The notes under the pieces were generated by a model. That model ran no database searches. It saw nothing but the letters and a program-made list of their open reading frames with translations, and had not been told where the DNA came from. DNA of 64,000 bases from Chamaea fasciata (Eukaryota; Chordata; Aves; Passeriformes; Sylviidae): contig JARCOQ010000002.1 of NCBI GenBank assembly GCA_029207755.1, positions 89,813,087 to 89,877,086 of the forward strand. Reading direction: 5' to 3'. Below are positions 41,601 to 53,600 of the stretch, piece by piece (position 1 is the first letter of the stretch; the number at the start of each line of letters is the position of its first letter). Made by a program: the position numbers and the translations under genes.

Positions 41601-44600
41601 TGCATCTTGTTTAATCAATTCAGAAAGCAGACCAGTCAGTATCCAGTTGGCTTTGACAGCTCAGACACTGATCAGTCTGAAGCATGTTTTCTCATTTTCC
41701 AATAAAATGCCTTGACTGTTCTACCCATCAGCTAACTCTGGAGTCCCACAGACAAGCAGGACATAATGAGCAGGTGGGGTAGATTGAGGGTGGAACCCAG
41801 GCTCTCCTGGATTTTGCAGGCTTTTGCTGCCAACTTCAGTGGGGCACAGTTAGGCTCACAATGTTCAGCAGGTGTGAACTTGGAACTTCCTATGTTCTCA
41901 TGAGTTGTGTAATAGTAACAATATAGTGTTCCTGTTTTATTTAGAGCTTTTGCCCTGAACTTACTGGCCATAGCATGATTTTAGTACTTAGTTATGATAT
42001 AAAATACATTACTAGTTTGCTCCTACCGACAAGCTACTTTGCCTCCACAGTGACTAAAGATACTTTTATGTATTCTCAGAGCTGTGAAGGAGATACTATT
42101 CAATTACAGATCCTTCTCTCTCCCTTGGTTGGTTTTTTTTTGGAGGTTACATAAATTTGAGCTTATATGCATTAAGTGTTTGAACGAAATCTTTGTGTGC
42201 TTTTTGCTATCACTGTGTTGCATCTGTAATAGAGTTTCTTGTTTGGTCTTTCTCCTCCCCAATGCTTATTCCACTCTCGCCCTGTAGATTATTTACAGAT
42301 GTGAAAGGCTGACTGTGACACTTTCTTTTGATGTAGATATTGATGAATGCAGAACGCAGAACGGCGGCTGTAACCAGCTCTGCCTCAACAAGCTAGGCAG
42401 CTACCGGTGCTCATGCTACAGTGGTTATGCTCTTAAAGACAGCAAAATATGTGAAGGTAAGCTTTGCTGGGACTCTCAGTTTGCTTCAGGGGGGGATACT
42501 TCATGACTTGTGCCTGTGTTTAGGAGAGCTGGATTGCCCTGAGCAGTCCTGGTCTGCTCCCTATCCCAGCAGAAACCTGCTGGTAGCTCCTCTTAGCTTT
42601 ACTCCACTGGGGTTGTGCTGGGTCCTCCAGCCAGTATACATGCCTGGGCTTGTCAGCAGTTGGACCATGATGCTCTCAAAAGCATAACACAGGCATGATT
42701 CACAGAGGATTTGTGGCTTGGATTGTGCTAAATTGGTTTAGTTGATCAGTCCTCATATCCTGACATTGAGAGGAGGAAGCGCTGGCCAGATGTGTTGTTA
42801 TGATTCTTTCCAGTCTCACAGTGTTGTAGTATGTGAGCCATTTGTTTTTCTTTTGTGTGTTTCTTATTTTTTTTTTTTTTAGATTTGGATGTGTGCAGCA
42901 GGTAATGAATTCAGATAGATACAGATGGCTAAATTCACTGCAACTCAAAATTAATAGGTGTAGAAAGGCCTTAGTGAAGGTTGGCAGCTATTTTACATAC
43001 CAGCTGAGAACAGAAAGTGAGGACCTGAAGTTTCTGATTGAAACTGCTGAGTGAATTTACATAACCAAAACTTAAGCAACTGAGATTTTAAAAATGTTAA
43101 GAAACAGCATGCTGAGACAGACTCAATAACTCAACAGCAGGTGGTTGTTAAAATTATGTTCATCTTTTGAAAAAACAGGTATATATCTCTTATGGATGTG
43201 ATGACATATTTCTAAACAATTTGCATACATGATCTGAACAACTTATTGATACTGCCAGCAAAAAGAAAAAGAGCAAGATTTTGTTTCTATGTCACTTCTA
43301 CTCTAAAAAGTGATGGCTGTATAGATTACTTGGTATCCCTTCCTAATGGGAGCAACAACTTAGAAGAGCCAACTTCACTTTTAAATTGTCCTCTAGTGCC
43401 AGTCAGCATGGACAGCGAGGGGCTCACATATGTTTGTTTTCCTGTGTACATTTGTTCCATACCCTAGTACTGTCTCCTGGAGCCCTGTGAGCACTATTAT
43501 ATAAGCATTCTGTAGCTTCAACATGTGACCTTCCAGCTGCTGAGATTACTGTCAGGTGTGGTTATTGATAGCTCAGATTTATCATTGCATTTTGACATTT
43601 TTATGTTTGTTCATGCCATCATGGGCATACACACAAAGTTCCCTCATCTTGATTTGTAGGCTAAGCTACACAGGGTACTCAGCCAGTTCACTCATACATG
43701 GGAAAATCAACAAGAGTAATGTGTAATTGTAGTTTTAACACATACTAGAAAGCAAAAGTAAATATTAAACTCTAGGTATACTGCAAATGTTTTGTCAACA
43801 CTGGGATTCTGCAGGGTATTAGTTACCACGTGAGGAAAACAGTCAGGTTTTTTTATACTTCCAGTTCCAGTTCATTGACTTTCCTTATGGCAAAACCCCA
43901 CATCTCTCTGGCATGATTTGTTCTCTGTGAAAAATTGGGCTCCTTCAATCTTCCTTTGCCACTACAGATCAGCAGATTTAGATCTTAGCTTTGTGAATAT
44001 ATGAAAATGTATTTTTTGCCTGTCTGAGGACACAGGACAGAAATCCCTGAAGTGCCACAGGCTGTGTTCCTTCAGTGTTTTGGTAAAATTCATGCTGCCA
44101 CTCCTAAGTTTCTTTCTGCTGCTTTTTTTAACCTGTAGTTTCAGCCCCCCTGACTGGGGAGAGTGGGGCTTTTTGGTTTTGTGGTAGTTGCTTTGTTTTA
44201 CAGTTTTTCTCCTGGTTTACTTTGCATTGCTTTTTACAACAGCAGTTTATGACCTAAACTAAAAAAGTCCAACTGATTTTTGAAGCCTAAAGTCACTTCT
44301 TATAGCTAGCTAACCCTAGAAGTTAGGGTTACCTAGAAGTAGATTCTTAAAGATATTGGTTACTTCAATTTCCAAAATTACACAGGGATCTCCTTGCCCT
44401 AAGCTCACTCCATGTGAACAGTGAAGTGATTATACTTCTCTGAAGTTGTGTTGTTTAATTGCTTGTTTTGCAGACATAGATGAATGCACAGCATCAGCAG
44501 ACATCTGTGGAGAAGCTCACTGTAAAAATTTAATAAGCTCGTATGAATGTCTTTGCGATGCAGGCTACAAGTACGATGATGTGAGAAAAACTTGTCAGGG

Positions 44601-47600
44601 TAAGGTCAAGAAATATGCTAGCATTTATTATATCATTTAAATCTGTGGAACCCCAAAAATTTAGTTTCAGGCTTCAGTAAAAGCTTTTTTTTATTTCTTT
44701 TTAAATGGTGCTTACACACTGGAGTTCTGTTCTCTTTCCCTAGCTGGGAGTGAGTTTGCAGTTTGTGGTCACCTTTGAGTTCATCAAGCTTGCTGTCACC
44801 TTTGAGTTCAGTGAGTTTGCAGTCATCTTTGATGGCTTGAATGAAGCTGTATGAGCCAAAGCAGTGAGATTTCTTGAAATTTTAACAAGTGCAAGATCTG
44901 GTGAAAGCTCAGAAGCACCTGTGCATGTTGCTGTCTCTCTTCATGGGACAAGAAAAGTCACAAAGCAGTAGCTCTTTTTTCAAAACCTGTCTTGTGGTAT
45001 TACTCTGAACTAGGAACTTAATGTGTACTGGAACCATGTACAGTTCTGCTGGCTACACTGCCACAAGCTTTCTCAGCAGAGTAAGTTTTGAAAGTATTCC
45101 AAAAGCAGCATTGTTCCCTGCCTTTTGTCTAAGTTAACGTAATGACTCAAATCACACTCCAACCAGTCCTGTTGGGCATTACGTGTTAAACTCTGCCTGA
45201 AGAGATCCCTGTGGGCTGTCACAGTTTGCTTTCCTGCATTTGTTTGTGAAGAAGATAAAAAATAGCTGAAGAAAGAAAGAAAAGAAAACAGTGAATGAAA
45301 AACTCAGGTTTTATATGCAGTCCCTGACTGCAAGGAGCAGGAGCCAGTCAGTACAGGCATAGCAGAAGGGGCCTGAAGGGAGGAAGTCTTGTCTAGAAGT
45401 TGAAGCCTAGGGCTCTGCTCCAGCAGACAAGTAGTTGAGTTCTGCTTCCAGCCTTCCCACTGACTTGCTATGTATCTTTGAGCAGCTGGAATCTGTCTGT
45501 GAAAATAGATTTCACAGAATAAGCTGAGTTGGAAAGGACCCACAAGGATCCAAGGATAGAGTCCAACTCTCAGCCCTGCACAGCACCATCCCCAAGAGTC
45601 ACACCATGTGCCCAAGACCATTGTCCGAACGCTTCTTGAACTCTGTCAGGCTTGGTGCTGTGACCAGCTTCCCTGGGGAGCCTGTTCCAGTGCCCAATCA
45701 CCCTCTGGACCAAAAACCTATTTCAAATATCCAACCTAAACCTCCCCTGACACAACTTCAGGCCATCCCTCAGTTCTGCCGTGTTTAAACAAACTCAGTG
45801 TTTTTGTCTCTCTTCTTCTCTGGTCCTGTGTAGATATAGATGAATGCGAAGAAAAGCTCTGTGAGCAGACCTGTGTCAACTCACCAGGAAGTTACACCTG
45901 CCATTGTGATGGCAGAGGGGGAGTGAAACTTTCCCAGGACATGAATACATGTGAGGTATGTCAGTGTTCACTGCTGTAACTCCAAACAGACCTTTACTTT
46001 ACAGCACTCTCTGATTCTCTTTCTGCTGTGTGAGGAGAATAAGCACTGAGAAATGTGTTTTGATTATAGAACATCATACCATGTGTGCCTTTTGCTGTTG
46101 GAAGGAGTGTTAAATCCTTGCACCTGGGGAGGATGTTCAGTGGCACTCCTGTTATCAGGCTGCGCTTCAAAAGGAAACAACTGACAAGGTGAGGGCAATT
46201 TAGAATGACAGCAAAATGCTCTGACTGGCTTTGATGCATGCAAGGGAGTTGTTACAATAATAATTGACCCTATATTCCTCATTATTTTCTTGGATTATGA
46301 GGTCATGTAAGGCTAAATGTTACCTAAACCAGTTATTAAGAAAGGCAGCCTTGACCACAGAGCTGCTAGGATAATTACTGAAATATAGTATTTTATTCTT
46401 TATTCTTGATGATGTTTTAAAAGCTGTATTCACATCTTAAGGCTTTCAGGAGTGCATTAAAAGCAAGTATGATTTAACAGAGCTTTAGAGCTGCTAGAAT
46501 TGATGCTATCTGTATGGAAAGTACTCTGTGGTTTTTGAACTCTGCATAACTAATTTATTTCTTGGCACCTGTGCGGTCAGACTTGTGGCTGAGTTCGACT
46601 TTAGAACCTTTGATCCTGAAGGTATCCTTTTCTTTGCTGGAGGCCATCAAGACAGCACATGGATAGTGTTGGCTCTGCGCAAGGGACGGCTGGAGCTGCA
46701 GCTGAAATACAGCGGGATCGGCCGCGTGACCAGCACTGGACCCCTCATCAACCATGGCATGTGGCAAACGGTGAGCTCAGACCCCTGCCCAGGCCTTACC
46801 CCTTCTTGGCTTGTTTGGGATGTACTCTTCAAGTGCAGAGAGACTTCATGTATTTGTGGCAAAATGCTTTTCCAACCTATCAATCCATTCAATGCATGTC
46901 AGTGCGTTATACGTTCTGAGGTGAGAATGGGATATTTTTTCCTAATAAATTGAATTATACTTTATATCCATTGTAATAAAGACTGCATCTCTAATTTGCA
47001 CAACCAGAGCAACCACTTGCACTAATAGTGCCTTTGAGATGCAGTAGGGCTAAGATGACTTCACATCAGTTCAAGAAGATGCCATCTGACTGAGGGCTGG
47101 AAGTGAGTAAGAGGGAAGGAACTCTGTATCTGTTCTTTTAAGAAAGTTTCCAAGTCTGTTTGGTGTGGGCAGCTGTGTGGTTCCTTTTGTTTATTCGTTC
47201 ATTTGTTAAGTCACAGGCCTCAGATTTTCGGAGGCCTTGACAAATCTCTTATGCTATACTATACTTTTTATAAAGTCTTCAGATCTGTTTATATACAAAA
47301 TAGACTTTCTCTCGTAAAGATATTGGGGTCTATTATAGAATCATAGAATTCCAAGGAAGGTTGGAAGAGATCTCTGAAATCGTCAAGTCCAACTGTCAAC
47401 CCAGCACTACCACTGTAACCCCTAAAGCATCTTTTGATTGGTACCAGAAGCGCAGCAATCTCATGAGATTGTGAGGATTGTAAGGGTTCATGTTCTTCTT
47501 GGCACTCTCACACAGAACATCGACTGGTGATTTTGGGAGTGTTACAGTTGTTGCTGTTTGTGCCAGGATCATGAAAAACATCCTGCAGTATGATCTACAC

Positions 47601-50600
47601 TAGATGAGCAGTTTATACGTGCTTTCTCACTTCTGCCTTTTCCTCTCATTTTTTCTTACTTAATTAGTTCTTTTTAACTTTTGAGTTGATGTTCCTCTTG
47701 GGGAGTGGATGGGAGGTTCTCAGCTAACTCACATATGAGACAAATGCAGATACTGGTAACTGTGAATCATTTTCTGGTTTACATTTTTTAGTATCTAAGA
47801 CCTCCAAATTATACATTAAAGAAATAAGCAAGGTGGGAAAGTTTTTGTTTCTAATTAGTAAATGAAGACATCCTTGAATACATTCACTATCCACTACTGG
47901 CATTTGATAATATTTCCAGCAGATGAGGTGATATTTGGTTCAGTTCCTTTAATGTCAGCCAAACAATTTTAGATTCCAAATGAACTGCAGAGGTTCAGTG
48001 AAGCTCTAGATAAAATGTGTGATATGCTGTATCTTTACATATAGGAGTAGCTTCAAGACAGTTCTTGCTGAATTTTATGGTAAGAGTTTTTTTGCTAATT
48101 TGAAATAAGACAATTGTAATTGCCTGCAAAGAGAGGATGGTGACAGAAGACATGAAAAGCAGAGTGGATGCCACTGGGCTGACTTGGGAGTCACAAAAAT
48201 CAGTGCTTACCAAGTTAATTAGTTTAACACAGGAGCTAACATTTGTTAAGTCCAGACTTCATTGTGAGATCATTACCATATTATTTTGAGGGGACACAGC
48301 TGAAGTGTGTTTTCTTTCTTCAGGGAGAGAAGGCACTATGATAAAAGTGTCGTGTTTAGGCAAGAATTAAATGTCTCCTGCCAGCCATCAGGGTCAGGGC
48401 TCTAATCACCAGGTATGATCCTAACCAAGAAATTGCCCGGCTGAGTGGCTGCAGCATTGCACCCTGCGCATTTTCTGAGGGATTGTGTAAATTCCCCAGA
48501 AATCCTTCCCCAAGCCTTTTTTGGACAGTACAGACCAAGCTGTGGGGGCTGTGTGGGGCAGGTGGGCAGGAACCACACAGATGGGGTGGGGGCAGAGGTG
48601 TCCCTGCTGCCAGGGGTGCTGCCCTGCATGTGGGCTGAGCGGGGCTGGACAGCTGCCAGAGGCATGGATAGTATGCCATGAGTAGAGGAGAGAGCATCAT
48701 GCAGTGCTGGCACAGCAATTTGTGCCTGGAGCAGGTCAATGGCCATAATTCTGGTGACTGTCTCCCAAGTGAAACTGGGCAGTGCTGATACTGCCCCAAA
48801 GCAGAAGGATTTACCCACGGATGAACGGCAGCAGGAGGAAGGAGCCTTTAGTCTCTTGACTTCATAGTTTACACCTTTGAGACCTGGGGCCTTGCCTGGT
48901 TTGCTGGGGGTTTGTTGATTTCTCCTTTCTCTGCTGTATTTTCTTATCTCTTGCTTTCACCCTAGAGATACTTGGCTCTCTTCTGCTTGACATCTAGTGT
49001 CACACACCTCTAAATACAATTTAATCTACATGGCTGAGTGATACAACTCTAAATATGTTCCTACATTTTATTCCTTCCTGCATGTCTCCATTTTTCTCTC
49101 TCTGGCATGGTTTTTAATTTAGGAAATCCTGTTTAAGGATTTCTTTTTACTGTCTCCTATTATAAAACATGTAGCCACACATTTAATTTTAAGCATGGAC
49201 TTGTGTGTACTTCACAGCCTCTCTTTCCATGAAGCACAAGCCCAACAATCTTGAGATGTCACAGTCGAGGCTCAAGTACAGTTGTGAGCTTTAGTCTGGA
49301 CTTCAGTATGCGCAGAATCAAGCCCTTAGTTTTGGCTAGATCTTAACCAGAGGACTTTGGATACTGAAGAGAACTTTGTATGGGTTGTGAGAAAACAGCA
49401 ATTGTGCTATTTAACTTCCAGCAGATGAAAAAAAAATGAGTGTTGAAAAGCAAAATATATGAAAAAGCACCAGCAGTGTTCTCATCTCTTGAGCGAAAGT
49501 TGCATACTTTAAAGGAAATATGATAGCGTTTTCAGAATTTTAGGCCGAATTTCTACCTGGATATTTTCTCTGGTGTTAATTCTTCCTAAGATATTTTGAA
49601 ATGACCGTTGAAACAGCATTGAGAACACAAACAGGCAAACCTCAGGAAAGACTTTTAATGTGGTTATTTGTGTGTAATCCAGCTGGATGAAGTGGTACAT
49701 ATGAAATTACGATACTAGAGAATGCACTCGCCTTCTGTTTGTTTTGCATTTCCAAAAACAGTCATCATTTTGTCTTATTTTCAGTACTCAGTTTAGTACT
49801 GCTCTGAGGACACAGTCTGGTTAGCAAAAATAATAACTTACCTGCACTGTTAAATGTCAGGGCTGAAAGTTATGCAATCACAAGATTAGTATTTGGTTTT
49901 AACCCTGCAGCTGACTATGGGTCTGTCCCTTTGCAGTGCTGTCCACTTGCTTTTCAGCAGACAGTGCACAGGCTGGCCATGTGCTGTGAGCTATCCAGGG
50001 CGTGAATCCAAAACACAAAGCTGACTGCCCTTATGGCTAACCATATGGGAACCGTTAGCTGTGAGAAGTGTCCTCTTGAATGTCCCTAAGCTGTGGTGAC
50101 AGGCAGCACATAGCTTCTCCTTGCCACAAGAGTAGGGAGTTGGAGCAGGATGCTAAATACAGGAATGCTTCTTCTTTTGGTTTATATATGATGGTGGTGC
50201 ACCAGCTGTTAAGCTTTGACTATTAGAAGCGGGAGCTTAAACAGCCTGAGGACATTGTAGAGTAGTCAGAATGTAATTTCCTAAACTGGAATTTGTTGAG
50301 AATTCCCACAGGGTTTAACCCCTTCTCTAATGGAAGTCTACACTGATTTGGGTTTGCTGACGTTAAAAATCAGATGCTGCTAAGAACTCAGATTTTTTTT
50401 TTTAATTACTTGCTGTACAATCTAATAAAATTTTAGAAAGCCCTGAATTTCTGGTGGCCCTGTAAGTAGCCATATTTCTTCACATATGGGCACTCCTGCA
50501 GCTGGCTTTTCCCAATTCCTATTTGCTCTGTGTCTGGCCAGTGTCTCAGCCAGGAGCAGGGAGATGGTCTGGGCCAGCTCCTTGTGGCACTCCATAGCCC

Positions 50601-53600
50601 TGAGCATTAGGGCAGTGGTGACCACCACACTGAGCAAAGGTGTCTGTGTGAGTTTTTGGCTACATAGCCTGTGCAGCTCAGCCAGCTGGGCTGTGGCTGC
50701 CAGGACTTGTGGGCTTGTGTTCCCACACACTGGATGGGCTTTACAACCATCCAGTACCCAAAAAAAGCCTGTTTGAGACTGGCTCGTGTGTCTCCATGGA
50801 ATGCAGTCTGGAAGTGTAGGTGCTACTTCAAACAAGCAAGCTGCAGACTAATAAATTAATGTCCTGTAGGATATGGCACTGGGCAACACACCAGCTGTAA
50901 ACAGTGTGGTAGCAATATAAACCAGATTGCACTGGAGTCCACAAGAGAAGAAAAATGTTCATGTGAAGAAGAAAGCCTGTGAATAATCTTTTCTACTATC
51001 AAATTCACTTTATCTTCATCACTGAAGACTGCAATCCAAAGGGAGTGCCCAGGTACAAACCTGCTCAACCTTCCTTTATGTTACAGACACAGAGCAAGAG
51101 CTCAGAATGGCTGATAAGAGCAGTTTCAGGACAGCTTGTCAAAATGCAGAGAGAAAGATGCTCAGGACCTGGCCCGCTAGCAGGGACAGGGAAGGACGTG
51201 TCTAAACATCCTCTGAAATAGATAATTGGTTCTGTAGAGCAGCTCACTGCAGCATCTGGCTGTCCCAGGGAAGAGCTGTACGGATGAAGAGTGAGTAGGT
51301 GGAGTATCTGTCATAGAGTGGGAAGAAGATTATGAAATAGCAGAGATGTGTTCCTTTCGTCTTCTCTACAGGAAGATTGGGATTTTCTTCTGCTACAGCC
51401 ACAGAACACCCCAGTGGTAGCAGGACCCATGTCCCAAGGCAGCAGAATCTCAGCTGCTGTTCAGAAGTCTGGTGCATCAACTTTGGGCTTCACCTTCCCT
51501 CCCTTCACAGAAGCTCTGTAGTGCTTCTCTGTGCAGTCTGTTCATAATCAAAATGATGAAATTTTTTTAAAAAATTCAGTGGTAATAGAATCTTCCTAGA
51601 AGTAGCTTTTCAGAGACATGGAGGGAAAACCTGCAGGTGATTTTTTGAGAGAAAAGTTATTGCCTACTACACATTTTTATTACCTTCTCAAAAATCACAT
51701 CTTCTGTTGTGCTTTTTGAAGAAGTTAGTATTCAAACACTGGGTCTGGGAAGTTTCTGTGTTATCTTACACTGATCCAACAAAAGACATCTTGTTTGTCC
51801 TTCCAGCTTTTCCTTTCCCGTGCAGTTGCAATAGGAAGCTTCTCATTAATAACTCATTATTGCATTTACATTTTGAATAAAGCAACCTACAAAAGTCATG
51901 TATTGAACCCACTCACATTTTTCTGTAGCTGTTTTGAAGCAGATGGACTGTCTTCAGCATTAAGGGTAATTACATACTGCTTTCTGGAGTAGATCTACAT
52001 ATCAAGGTGGAATGTAACTTAAATGGTGAACAAAGAGGTTTGGGGTCTGAAAATATGTCTTTATCTTGGGGATTTCACTGGCATCTGTCCTGTAGCTGAG
52101 ACTGCAGATACTGAGTTCTTTTCATACTGAATTGTTCAATTTGGAATTTTACTTTTTCAGATCTCTGTTGAGGAACTTGAAAGAAATTTGATTATAAAGG
52201 TCAACAGGGATGCAGTTATGAAAATAGCTGTCTCAGGGGACCTGTTCACTCTAGACAAGGGAGTGTATCAGCTGAATTTGACAGTAGGAGGCATTCCTTT
52301 CAAAACAAAGGACCTTATTCTACCGGTAAGTATAGCATAAATGCTTGTGTTCCTTTGCATGGTTGAAGGGCTTGATTTCATTTTCTCCTGGGGTAATGTA
52401 AGTCCTTCCTGAGAGCAGTTCAACCTGCCCTGAAACAGGTGGAATTATCACCTTCTGGATACAGCTTTCTGTCCTTTGACAATAGCAGGAGCCTAAGCAC
52501 GTAGCGAAGTTGAGACTCCAGATTTTTTTTGATTGGTAGGTTTGGATGAGATATATGCCACCTGCAGAATTAGGGCACAGCAAAACTGGAGCATATGACA
52601 AAATTCACAGTGGTCATGCTGGTTTGGAGAGCATGAGTGGCCTAGGGGATGGGTTGGTGGGCACATTGCTGTGTGAGGGTGCCACTGTGTTTACTAGGTC
52701 TGGAACCAACATCAAGGGCACGTTTTGTGTTGCAACCAAAGTTTGTGCTTCATGTATCACAGTTTACTGTTTCAGTTTAGTGAGACCCAAGGGAAAACAG
52801 AAGCCTATTTTTCTTCATTTGCTCCTAATTGAAGTAGATACAGCATATAAATAAAAGTTAAGGCATTCCTTGGGTGAGACTGGATGATTGCTGTGTTTCT
52901 GGAACAGCTGCTGCTCAGGCTGGTTTGAATGTCCACCACAAGCAGAGTTCACTACCTTGAAATCCAAATTTGCATCTGTTTATTCCTAAATGAGGTGACA
53001 AGCTTGTGGCTCTATGACTAAGAGTGCAGCAGTTGAGCCTCACAGCTCCTGTGCCTCACAAAAAATCATTCGGGGCCAGTAAGCTTAGGGTGTAGTCAGA
53101 ATCTAGGATTCAGAGCCAGAAACTCCTCAGGTTTTTATCCTGGCTCAGACACTTAATTGTCTCTCTTCTTCGGTTAATTGGGGGTAGTGGTGCTGATTTA
53201 GAGGATTTGCAAGGAGCCTTCTCTTTGCACAGTGATTCACATTTTAATCCTGTACCTCATGTTTGGTACAGGATAGCCTAACTAAAAGCTGGAAGGAGTA
53301 AGGTGCGTACAGAGTGGTGTGCTAGTCTTCTGGGCCAGGCAGCCCTCCTTGAGCCAGAATCCAACAATTGATACCATCATCAGCTCCAATGTGTGTCGCG
53401 TGTGTCATGCTGGCTGTTTGCAATAACAAAAAGGATTGGGATTTTCAGTCTTAAGTCAGCCTCCAGCATTTGCAATGCAGAATTACAGAGCTTTGGCTAC
53501 AGAGCTGTAGAAATAAATGGTACTGATGATGGGCAACATATAGAGGAGCTTACAGAATCAATACAACCAAATCAGCACCTGCAAGTGCCCTTCTGGCCTG

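Larger units (their letters stand above)
44600..45833 (+). other. GAS6: GAS6 intron 7 (1.2 kb)
   Basis: Phase 1, with a GTAAGG donor and a GTGTAG acceptor. It contains a three-unit 27-bp minisatellite (44750-44850) and an antisense CR1 fragment (45512-45780) that reaches almost to the acceptor of exon 8. Confidence 0.9.

Noticed and set aside
46528..46953. 141-codon ORF covering exon 10
   Set aside because: Only 46581-46770 is exon. The rest is intron read-through on both sides.
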